This document shows positions 1-7,700 of a stretch of 9,841 bases of DNA, one piece after another; position 1 is the first letter of the stretch, and each line of letters begins with the position of its first letter. The position numbers and the translations under genes were made by a program. Source of the stretch: Bacteroidales bacterium UBA3816 (GTDB lineage Bacteria > Bacteroidota > Bacteroidia > Bacteroidales > P3); the NCBI GenBank assembly GCA_002368955.1, contig DFDY01000051.1, positions 1 to 9,841 of the forward strand. Reading direction: 5' to 3'. The notes beneath the pieces are model-generated. The model ran no database searches, was not told the DNA's origin, and worked only from the letters and a program-made list of their open reading frames with translations.

Positions 1-537
1 GCCACCCAAGTGCGCGGGCGGCATTATCCAGACATGCGTGCTGTCCTCGGTGGCAATCATTTCGAAACTTTCGCCTTCGTTTGGAATACCCCATTCCACA
101 TGCCATTTGGGAATCAGCACTTGGAAGTCGGTGCCAAGCGCATTGCGTCCTTTCAGTGTGTAGGTCTCGCGATTGGTGGAGGTGCATTGGTAATAGCAGG
201 TGATTGGGGCAGAGGAATGGATGTAGAAACCCCGGTTCAGGACGGTGTTGACGGGTTTGGTCTCAATACTATCGACCCATGACGACAGCCCTAGGGTGTC
301 GACATCATAGGGATGCAGCATGATGCGCGTGGTGGGGAAGTAGGGGTTGGCGGGTTGCTCCACAGTGACGGTGGCGGGCTGGCCGTAAGAGTGGAAGACC
401 AAACGGACAGGGGTTTCCCCGTAGTTGGTATAGGCAAAATTGGACAGGTCGGGCGGTGCAAACCAAAAGGCTGTGTCGGTCTGTGCGTGGCACACCGACG
501 ATAGAATCAATACTATGGCCAATACAACTCGCTTCAT
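1..537 (-). CDS. Exported IgGFc-binding-like surface protein, N-terminal part (runs off the left edge)
   Basis: Reading the minus strand from the ATG at 537 gives 179 codons with no stop, up to base 1, so the 3' end is missing. Residues 1-19 form a signal peptide: basic MKR, a hydrophobic core, then a likely cut after CHA before Gln19. The mature part starts with the family-like FWFAPPDLSNFA (residues 25-36). It continues with an ATVTVEQPANPYF-type strand (residues 55-67), ITCYYQ (residues 112-117) and LKGRNALGTDF (residues 128-138). This pattern is known from the IgGFc-binding N-terminal domain family, common in large secreted Bacteroidota proteins that often end in T9SS or gliding-motility C-terminal domains. 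The missing C-terminus probably carries such a signal, but that is inference. The gene starts 25 bp after the DUF3667 gene with no terminator between them, so the two are probably co-transcribed. Its ligand is unknown; the family name does not prove IgG binding here. Confidence 0.8.
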   Translation of the reverse strand, partial: MKRVVLAIVLILSSVCHAQTDTAFWFAPPDLSNFAYTNYGETPVRLVFHSYGQPATVTVEQPANPYFPTTRIMLHPYDVDTLGLSSWVDSIETKPVNTVLNRGFYIHSSAPITCYYQCTSTNRETYTLKGRNALGTDFQVLIPKWHVEWGIPNEGESFEMIATEDSTHVWIMPPAHLGG

Positions 538-562
538 CCGATTGCTTTAAAAGTTATCCACG

Positions 563-1483
563 TCAACTTTTATTGTCCTTGGCAGTCCGCCGTTTCTCAG
601 CTGTCCGTCGGCTGATAAAATAACCCGCCGCCAGAAGGACAGTTATGAATAAAATGGGTCTGAAAAGTCTTGGTACCATTCCTTGTTTTTCTCCCCTCCA
701 CACAATTACTGTAATTACTATGGCAAGAACAAACAGCCAGAAGGCCACGGCAATAGCCAGCAACATGCGCCATAACGTCCCCCAAAAACGGTAGCCAAAC
801 AGTTGGCGATAGGTGACATAATAGTATGCAGTTATCAAGATGATGAACAGCCCTAACACATTTGAGAATATATTCGAGATGAATGTACAGATAATGCTGA
901 TGGTCGCCATATAGATTTGGATGAAAACACCTTCAGCCAGTGTGTGTTGTGTGTGCCGTGGTGCAAAACGGAAGAAGAACCATGTTGGTATGCAAAACAT
1001 CAGCGTGAAGGTTAGCAACCCCCAGGCAGGGTTATCTATAAACCAATTCATTATGTCGATAGCAATGGCATATTTCTCGGGCGTATCAGAATAGGTAAGG
1101 TGTTCGGTGCGACTGATGTCGAACAATTGTGCGATGATGAGGTAGACTACTGTCACCACGAAGAGCATGTTCACAGGTGGGAAACTTGCCCGGCGGCGGC
1201 CGTCGAGGTAGTCGCCGATAAGGTGTCCGGGGCGGAGCATCAGCTGCATCAACGTGCTGGGCAGCGAGTGAGAATCTAAGCCCCAGGCATTTAAAAAGTT
1301 CTGTCCTACCAACCGCCATGTGATACGTTTGTCACCCGCCTTCTGTCCGCACACGGGGCAGTAGTTGCCCGAATATGTATGTCCGCAGTTGGCGCAACAA
1401 TGCTCTTCCAGTCCTTGGTCGGAGAACTGGATGGGTTTGCGCTGCCAAGCACGGAATCGGTTGATGTGACGCTTGATATTCAT
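563..1483 (-). CDS. DUF3667 family integral membrane protein with N-terminal zinc ribbon
   Basis: This 306-residue protein has a four-cysteine zinc ribbon near its N-terminus: C30-x2-C33-x8-C42-x2-C45, within CANCGHTYSGNYCPVCGQK. A conserved block follows, with LMLRPGHLIGDYLDGRR at about residues 81-97. The rest is mostly hydrophobic, with five or six likely membrane segments near residues 104-121, 154-173, 186-206, 207-224, 237-261 and 274-291. The C-terminal tail is basic (RRTAEKRRTAKDNK). The ribbon, the RPG...YL.G.R block and the membrane helices together fit DUF3667, a Bacteroidota family of unknown function. The ATG at 1483 is chosen because the ribbon lies just downstream and the next Met is far inside. 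The gene looks more AT-rich than the giant surface-protein gene. It follows the M16 peptidase gene after 93 bp that contain a long hairpin, and precedes the edge gene by 25 bp. No substrate or partner can be inferred from sequence. Confidence 0.85.
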   Translation of the reverse strand: MNIKRHINRFRAWQRKPIQFSDQGLEEHCCANCGHTYSGNYCPVCGQKAGDKRITWRLVGQNFLNAWGLDSHSLPSTLMQLMLRPGHLIGDYLDGRRRASFPPVNMLFVVTVVYLIIAQLFDISRTEHLTYSDTPEKYAIAIDIMNWFIDNPAWGLLTFTLMFCIPTWFFFRFAPRHTQHTLAEGVFIQIYMATISIICTFISNIFSNVLGLFIILITAYYYVTYRQLFGYRFWGTLWRMLLAIAVAFWLFVLAIVITVIVWRGEKQGMVPRLFRPILFITVLLAAGYFISRRTAEKRRTAKDNKS

Positions 1484-1492
1484 AGTATAGAG

Positions 1493-1573
1493 AATTAAGA
1501 TTAGAGAATTGAGAATTGAGAAAAAGTGGCCGTATCCGGATATTTCTCAATTCTCAATTCTCAAATCTCAATT
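1493..1573. repeat. Heptad-based long inverted repeat (31-nt arms, 19-nt loop)
   Basis: The left arm at 1493-1523 and the right arm at 1543-1573 are reverse complements at 29 of 31 positions. Each arm is itself a run of four heptads: TTCTCAA three times plus ATCTCAA in the right arm (1544-1571), and TTGAGAA twice plus two degenerate copies in the left arm (1495-1522). The loop holds the palindrome TATCCGGATA at 1533-1542. The element almost fills the spacer: it begins 3 nt past the peptidase stop codon and ends 9 nt before the DUF3667 start. In RNA it would form a long AT-rich hairpin from either strand. It could protect the 3' end of the peptidase mRNA, attenuate read-through, or be a dispersed genomic repeat. 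There is no transposase and the loop is far too short for one, so it is not an insertion sequence. Confidence 0.9.
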
Positions 1574-1576
1574 AGT

Positions 1577-4501
1577 TTAGTATCCGAAGATGTCTTCGAG
1601 CTTCAGCTTCTTCACCTTGCCGAATTTGGCAAGGGCGTTGAAGTCCATGTCGGCCTCCTTACCGAGGCACATGTATACCTTCTTCTGGCCACGGATGTAC
1701 TTGTGGTTGAAGTTGACGATATCCTGCATGGTGACGTTGGGGTAGGCCTCGAAGAGCATCTTGGCGTGGTTCTTCTTGGGGTTGAAGCCCATGCGCTCGT
1801 AGTAGAGGTAGCTGTTGATGATGCCCATCTTGGTGGTGCGGGCGGTGCGGATGGCACTGATTTGTGCATCCTTGGCCATTTGGAAGTTGGCCGGAGCTTC
1901 GGGCATCTGGTCGAAGAGTTCGTTAAAGGCATTCATGGCATCGATGAGCTTGTCGTTCTGGGTGGCGATGATGGCGGCGTTAGTGAAGTAGCCGTCCTTG
2001 TCGCTAGGAGTGGCATAGTAGCTCTGTGCGCTGTAGGCAAGGGAGCGTTTCTCGCGCATCTCTTGGAAGACGATGGCGTTCATCGAACCGCCGAAGTATT
2101 CGTTGAAGACATCCATGACGGCTTCGTTCTTGGTGTTGAATTTCTCGCCGCGGAAGTGTTCACGCATATAGGTCTGGTTGGCGTTGTAGTCGACAAAGTA
2201 AACGGTGTTCTCGTTGACGGCCTTGGGGGTAATCTTCTTGTTGGCCGGGGCCTTCTTGTTCATGGGGTGGGTGTACTGGTTGGCAAGGGCCTTGAAGTTA
2301 TCGAGACTCTCGGGGCCGTAGTACAGCACGCGGTGCTTGTAGCTCATGAGGCTGTGGAGGGCATCGGTGAGTTGGTTGCAGGTCATGGATTTCAGTTGAG
2401 CCTCGCTGAGTTGGTCGAGTGAGGGTGAGTCGCTGCCGTAGACACCGTAGTTGCCCAAGGCGCGGAAGCAGTTCTGCTGGTTGTGCTTGGCGTTCTCACG
2501 GCCTTTGAGGATACGGGCCACCAACAACTGAAGGGCCTGCTCGTTGGGCTGTGTTTCGCAAAGGATCTCGTCCATCAGGGCCATGGCTTTGGTCATGTTT
2601 TCGCTCAGGCCGCTGATGCTGATGTTGATGTTCTCAGTTCCCACGTTCACACTGTAGTTGCATGCCAGTTTGTAGAATTCCTGCTGCAGCTGCTCGGGGG
2701 TGTGTTTGGAGGTGCCGAGGTATTCCAGCACGTCGGCGGCAAGGTCGAAGGTCTTACCCGTTTGTCCGGCGCGGTAGCCAAAGTCGAAACGGTAGACGAG
2801 GTTGAACGTCTTGTTCTCGGTGTTCTGTACATAGAGCACTTCGGCACCGTTTTTCAGTTTGGACTTGGTCAGGTCTTTGCTGAAGTCCACAAAAACGGGC
2901 TCGATGGGTTTCACTTGGCGGGCTTTGATTTCTTTCAGGAAAGCACTCTCCTTGTCGCGACCCACTTCGATGGGGGTGATGGGGGGCTTGGAAACTTTCA
3001 GGATGGGTTCGGGTTCGCCTTTCAGTTTGTTGATGATGACGTAGTTGTTGTCCTTGAACAGACGGTTGGCAAAGTCTACAATTTCCTTTTTGGTAATCTT
3101 GGAGAGTTCGTTCACCTCGTTGCAGACATCGCCCCAGGAGCGGTGTTCGACAAAGGCATAGGCCATCTGGCTAGCGCGGCTGTTGTTGCTTTCGGCGCGT
3201 TTCATGATGGCCAGTTTCATGTTGTTGATGGCTGCTTCGAGCATCCAGTCGTCGAATTTTCCCTGTTTCACCAGTGCAATCTGCTCGTCGAAGAGGGCCT
3301 GCACCTGCTCCAAGGTTTGTCCCTGGATGGGCTGGCCGCCGAACATGAAAGCACCGTAGTCGTTGAGGGTATAGGTGCCTGCATAGGCGCCCATGCAGCG
3401 CTGCTGTTGGTTGATGTTAAGGTCGATGAGGCCGCACTTGCCGTTGTTGAGCACGCTCTCCAGCAGATCGGCCAGCATGGCGTCGTGGCTGCCGTTGCCG
3501 CTGTCGAGGCGGTAGGCGCGCACGGTGTTCTCTGCGTCAAGGCCAGAGACAGTCTTGGTGATGACGCTGGTGATGGGCTTTTCGCGCTCAAACTTTAGTT
3601 CGGGCACATTGCCGGGCTTCATGTTGCCCCAGTACTTGTCAATGATTTTGATAGCTTCGTCGGGATCGAAGTCACCGGCCATGCTGATGCAGATGTTGTT
3701 GGGCACATAGTAGGTGGCCACAAAGTTGCGGATGTTGCGCATCGAGGGGTTCTTCAGATGCTCCTGACTGCCCAGGGTGGTCTGATTGCCGTAGGGGTGG
3801 TGGGGAAAGAGGGCGGCGAACATGGCGTCGTTCACCTTGCGGTTGTCCTTGGTCAGGCTCATGTTCTTCTCTTCATAGATGGTCTCCAGCTCGGTATGGA
3901 ACAGGCGCAGCACCAGGTTTTGGAAGCGGTCGGCCTGAATCTCGCACCAAGTCTCAATCTGGTTGTTGGGAATGTTTTCCACATACATGGTGTAGTCATT
4001 GCTGGTAAAGGCATTGGTGCCGGTGGAACCGATGGCGGTCATGGCTTTGTCGTACTCGTTGGCCACGGCAATCTTGGAGGCCTCATAGCTCAGGCTGTCA
4101 ATCTTATGGTAGATGGCGGCGCGGGTTGTGGGGTCGTCAAACATACGGTAGGCTTCAAAAAGGTCTTCAATCTTTTGGATGAGCACCTTTTCTTTCTCCC
4201 AGTCGGTGGTTCCCAATTTCTGAGTACCTTTGAACATCATGTGCTCCAGATAGTGGGCCAGACCAGTGGTCTCGTGGGGGTCGTTGCGGGAACCGGCACG
4301 CACAGCGATGTAGGTTTGCACTTTGGGCGCGTCTTTGTAGACGCTCATAAACACTTTCAGACCATTGTCCAGCGTATACTCGCGCACGTTCAGCGGGTCG
4401 TTGGGATAGGTCTTGTAGTGGTAAGTTTTTTGTGCCATAGAGGTGCCGCAAGAAAGCACTGCTAAGGCCACAAAACAGAGGATAAGACGGATTTGTTTCA
4501 T
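1577..4501 (-). CDS. Exported M16 family (insulinase/pitrilysin-like) zinc metallopeptidase
   Basis: This 974-residue protein has two M16 halves, giving the four-subdomain clamshell that encloses small proteins or peptides for cleavage. The inverted zinc motif HxxEH is HYLEH at residues 83-87, followed by MMFKGT. The third zinc ligand is probably E204 in FHTELETIYEE (residues 201-211). The gap to it is about 40 residues longer than the roughly 76 usual in the family, because of a helical insert near residues 105-150. In the second half the matching site reads DVLEY (590-594), so both zinc histidines are lost and that half is probably structural. The family's C-terminal RSLAYS block is at 819-824. 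The N-terminus is an export signal: a hydrophobic core, then LSCGTSMAQ. Cleavage could follow MA (signal peptidase I), or C18 could be lipidated. The ATG at 4501 is chosen because it begins this signal; no Shine-Dalgarno is seen. A promoter lies about 57 bp upstream. Confidence 0.93.
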   Translation of the reverse strand: MKQIRLILCFVALAVLSCGTSMAQKTYHYKTYPNDPLNVREYTLDNGLKVFMSVYKDAPKVQTYIAVRAGSRNDPHETTGLAHYLEHMMFKGTQKLGTTDWEKEKVLIQKIEDLFEAYRMFDDPTTRAAIYHKIDSLSYEASKIAVANEYDKAMTAIGSTGTNAFTSNDYTMYVENIPNNQIETWCEIQADRFQNLVLRLFHTELETIYEEKNMSLTKDNRKVNDAMFAALFPHHPYGNQTTLGSQEHLKNPSMRNIRNFVATYYVPNNICISMAGDFDPDEAIKIIDKYWGNMKPGNVPELKFEREKPITSVITKTVSGLDAENTVRAYRLDSGNGSHDAMLADLLESVLNNGKCGLIDLNINQQQRCMGAYAGTYTLNDYGAFMFGGQPIQGQTLEQVQALFDEQIALVKQGKFDDWMLEAAINNMKLAIMKRAESNNSRASQMAYAFVEHRSWGDVCNEVNELSKITKKEIVDFANRLFKDNNYVIINKLKGEPEPILKVSKPPITPIEVGRDKESAFLKEIKARQVKPIEPVFVDFSKDLTKSKLKNGAEVLYVQNTENKTFNLVYRFDFGYRAGQTGKTFDLAADVLEYLGTSKHTPEQLQQEFYKLACNYSVNVGTENINISISGLSENMTKAMALMDEILCETQPNEQALQLLVARILKGRENAKHNQQNCFRALGNYGVYGSDSPSLDQLSEAQLKSMTCNQLTDALHSLMSYKHRVLYYGPESLDNFKALANQYTHPMNKKAPANKKITPKAVNENTVYFVDYNANQTYMREHFRGEKFNTKNEAVMDVFNEYFGGSMNAIVFQEMREKRSLAYSAQSYYATPSDKDGYFTNAAIIATQNDKLIDAMNAFNELFDQMPEAPANFQMAKDAQISAIRTARTTKMGIINSYLYYERMGFNPKKNHAKMLFEAYPNVTMQDIVNFNHKYIRGQKKVYMCLGKEADMDFNALAKFGKVKKLKLEDIFGY

Positions 4502-4527
4502 ATTATTAAATTGTTAATGAATGATTT

Positions 4528-4591
4528 AGTGCTACAATATATAAATAATTCCAAAAACAAAGATACAAAATATTTTTCATTATATAGCACT
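4528..4591. promoter_or_regulatory. Inverted 7-mers AGTGCTA/TAGCACT flanking the peptidase promoter
   Basis: AGTGCTA at 4528-4534 and TAGCACT at 4585-4591 are exact reverse complements about 50 bp apart. On the minus strand one copy lies where the -33 element would be and the other lies in the 5' leader, so the pair brackets the -7 box at 4558-4565. This could be a paired operator or a leader structure. A 7-bp match in AT-rich DNA can also arise by chance, so the call is weak. Confidence 0.2.
4558..4565 (-). promoter_or_regulatory. Bacteroidota-type -7 promoter element for the M16 peptidase gene
   Basis: The minus strand reads TATCTTTG here, an exact match to TAnnTTTG, the -7 consensus of the main Bacteroidota sigma factor. 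It would place the transcription start near 4550 and give an AT-rich leader of roughly 50 nt before the ATG at 4501. No good TTTG -33 element sits at the usual distance upstream; the region there reads GTGCTATATAATG. That weakness is common in this phylum. Confidence 0.65.
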
Positions 4592-4707
4592 CAGGGCTAG
4601 AAAAAGCGCTTTCGACATTGCTCGCTTAATCCCAAATCTGTCATAAACTGACCTGGAAAAGTGAAATAGATTGAAATGTCGGCCTAATGACCAATTTGGG
4701 TTAATCC
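4566..4707. other. Non-coding spacer upstream of the peptidase promoter
   Basis: No convincing ORF is seen. Two symmetries are present. AAAGCGCTTT at 4603-4612 is a perfect 10-bp palindrome about 40 bp upstream of the -7 box. TTAATCCCAAAT at 4626-4637 is nearly mirrored by ATTTGGGTTAA at 4694-4704, with one extra base. Either could be a regulator site for the peptidase gene, but nothing in the window identifies a regulator. Confidence 0.3.
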
Positions 4708-4734
4708 AAAAAGGGGTGAGGCTGAACCCCACCC
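4708..4734 (-). terminator. Rho-independent terminator of the giant surface-protein gene
   Basis: On the minus strand GGGTGGGG (4734-4727) pairs with CCTCACCC (4721-4714) in an 8-bp GC-rich stem with one G-U pair and a TTCAG loop. A single C and then TTTTT (4712-4708) follow. The structure lies 44 bp past the TAG stop of the giant gene and before the peptidase promoter, so it should separate the two transcription units. Confidence 0.85.
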
Positions 4735-4778
4735 TGTTTAATAATGTTATGTGTAAACCCTATTGCGGATGAATAGGC

Positions 4779-7700
4779 CTATTGGATGATGAGTTTGCGG
4801 ACCAAGGTTTGCTGTTCGATTTGGAGGTGCACAAAGTAGGCCCCGCAGGGCAGGCCGGTCACGTCAAGTTCCACCGGACCGCGACCGTTGCATTTGAGTC
4901 TGCGTGTGAGCACTGCGCGTCCAGTCAGGTCGACGATGGACACATCAATTCGCTCGGCAAATGCCTCGGGCAGACCGCTGAGCCAGAGTGTGGTGCTTTT
5001 GTGTGCAGGGTTGGGCTTGAGGACCATGCCGAGTTGATTTCTCTCACTCGTGGCGGTGTCGATGCCCAAGGGACGATGGGTGGAAACCTGAAGCAGCGTG
5101 TCATACGCATCGGCATACCAGTTGTCGGCACAGCGTGTACGCACATAGAAGTCGTAGGATTGGCCAGATTCTAAACCTGTGGCCGTAAAGCTGTTTGTGG
5201 CAACAGTGGCTTCGGTGCCTGTGCCAAGGGGGAAGCCTGCCGTGCCGTATTCTACTATATAGCTTTGCGCCATTGGTTCTGCATTCCACTGCAGGGTAAT
5301 GCTTGAGGTGGTGACCTCCGAGGTGTCCAAACCCGTTATGGCAGGGCATGATGGAGTGCTGAAGAAGAGGGTGTCGCTCCAGAGTCCAGCTATTTGGCTG
5401 GCATGTCCGCAGAAGGCATGGACATAGGCCGCATAGGTGGTGCCGGGGCTCAGGTTCTCCACTTGGTAGGGGTGGGAGGTGGCAAGTATGGAATTGTGCC
5501 GGTCGCCGATGGCCCAAACGTCGAGTTGCCAGAGGGAGTCGGAGCCAGAGGCGTCCCAGTCGATGAGAGCTGAGTTGTACGTGATGTCGCTGACGGTGAC
5601 GTTTTCGGGTGCCGCACATACAAACGTGTCTGTGGTGGCCTCCACTGACACCCATTCCGAGAGTCCCAGACTGTCCGCCGTGCAGTCCTGCCGCAGGGCG
5701 ATGCAATAGGTGCTGCCTGGTTGTAAGGTGGTGAAGGTATGGCTGTTGCCAACCACGCTCACGGTGCCAATGCCGCCCTCGTCGGGCGTAATCTTCAGAT
5801 GGTATGAGGCACTGGAACCGTTCCATGACACGGTGACACTCTCATAGTCTGCCGTCACCGAGTCCACCGTGGGACTGGCGCATAGGGGCAGATCGCAAGT
5901 GTTGGTGTAAAGGCGCAGGTCGCCTGTCACCCATAAAGGGTATCCGTAGGCGTAGGTGTCGGCGCTGTCTATGTCTATGGGGGCGTAGTCAGCAATGGTG
6001 TATGTCCTTTGCGGGCTGAGGCCGTAGGGGTAGTGACCGTAGTAGCGTGTCGGCTTGCCGGTGCCGCCGTCGTCGCGCTTTACGGCCACCAGCAGGTTCT
6101 GGTGTCCGTCCCACATAAAGGGGTGGTCGAAGCGGTGCAGCTGCCAGCCGTCCAAGAGGTTGTGATAGAAGTTGGCCGAGTCGATCACCCGCACGAAACG
6201 GTGTCCGCTGTCGGGCAGGATGGGGCCGGCACTGAGGTCCTCTTCGGGCACATTGGCCAGATAGACCGTTATGTGTGTCAGGTGATCGCCTTCGGTAAGG
6301 CTTGAAGGGTGGAAAGCCAAGGCAGTGATGCCACCCTCCAGTCCCGACAGGAAGGCTGAGTCAATAATGGTCTGCGTATAGCTGTAGTTCGCGTTGTTGG
6401 CTCCGATGGGCACCATGATTGCAGTACTCGGGGCCAGGGTGGAGTCGTAGTTTTCGCGGAAGGTTGCGTCAGGGCAGGCCTCGGTGCCGAAGGTGCCGCG
6501 CACCCAGCTGCCCGTGTCGCCTGTGCCGCAAATGGGGCGCACATACACGTCTCTGTGCTCCATGCTTTTCAGCCCCCTGAGGACGTAGGTGGTGCCTGTG
6601 GTGCTGTCCGTCGTGCCACTGCCTTGGGCAAAGCCCACAGGACCGTATTCCACCTGGTAGCTTGCTGCCCCGTTGCACTCCCATGTCAGTACCAACAGGG
6701 TGTCGCTGGGTGCGATGGCAGGGTCTAGGCGCAGTTTTTTCACCCTGCAGCTGTCGGCCACGCAGTCCACCGTTAGGTCGAAACCGCTGGAGGCATAGCC
6801 TGCAATGCTGCCGTCGAATATCAGGGTCAAGGCTCCTGACTCAGAGGTGATGGGGCCGAAGGTTTCAGGATAAATTTCATCTGCCCGTGCCCAAAGCACA
6901 CGCCCTGCAGTGCCTATGCTGTCGTAGATGATGAGGGACGAGATGTTGTTGATGTCGATGCTGCCGCTCACCGTCACCAGCGAGCCGGGCTCGGCGGGCA
7001 GGATGGCCAACGAGGAGGACTGTGCGGCAAAGTTGCCGTTCGGCCCACCGTTGTCGTGCAGTTGCACCCCGCACATCGTCAGTGTGTCGTGGCGGTTGGC
7101 ACGCATGTTCCACGTGCCTGGCATCACAGCCAGCGGGCCCTCCCAGCCCGAGGTGTCGCCTTTGGGGCAGAATGCCCTCACCCACACGTAGTACTGCTCT
7201 TCGGCTGTCAGCCCAGCAAAGGTGCAGGTGGGCGTGGTCAGCCGACTGCCGCCGTCCAGTGGCCTGGCCGTGGAGCTGCTGTCAATGTAGGCCTGCCACT
7301 GCATGTTGCTGTCACCTTCGTCCCAAGCCACCGTCACTGTTGTGGCTGTCAACCCCGTCAGTTTCATGCCCGTCACGCTGGGGCAAGAGGGTGCTATATC
7401 CAATGTAAGGTCGTCTATAAAGGCAATCCACTGCCGCGGGTCACTCTCGTGGGCGCAGTCTCTGAGGGCCACGTAGAGGCCGCTGCCGCTGTAGTTGCTC
7501 AGCGGCACGTCGTAGCGGCGCCACTCGTTGCCAATCACCCTCACCGTGTCCACCACCTGGAAGGTGCTGTCCGCCTCGGGGTCTGTCATTACGCCCACCA
7601 GCAACCGTGCTTCCGAATAGAGGTTATAGGTGTTCAGCATGTTCTGTGCCCAGAAGGTCAGCTGCAAGGTGTTGATAGGGTTGGCAGAGGTGTTCACTCC

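Noticed and set aside
10..504. Plus-strand frames at 10-282 and 313-504 and a minus-strand frame at 305-493 near the left edge.
   Set aside because: The minus-strand frame from 537 to the edge has a signal peptide and family motifs, so these are shadows of it.
1493..1573. The inverted repeat read as ends of an insertion sequence or MITE with cargo.
   Set aside because: Only 19 nt separate the arms, no transposase is present, and no target-site duplication is evident. A dispersed hairpin repeat remains possible.
1526..4465. Three long plus-strand open frames (1526-2422, 2483-3598, 3758-4465) opposite the M16 gene.
   Set aside because: They are antisense shadows of a well-supported peptidase gene. 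Their products are V-, G-, L- and H-rich with no domain, and they arise from the codon bias of the real frame.
5101..5826. A 241-codon frame on the minus strand in another phase of the giant gene.
   Set aside because: It is rich in R, H, P and L, has no recognisable domain, and lies fully inside the Fn3-coding region of the real frame.
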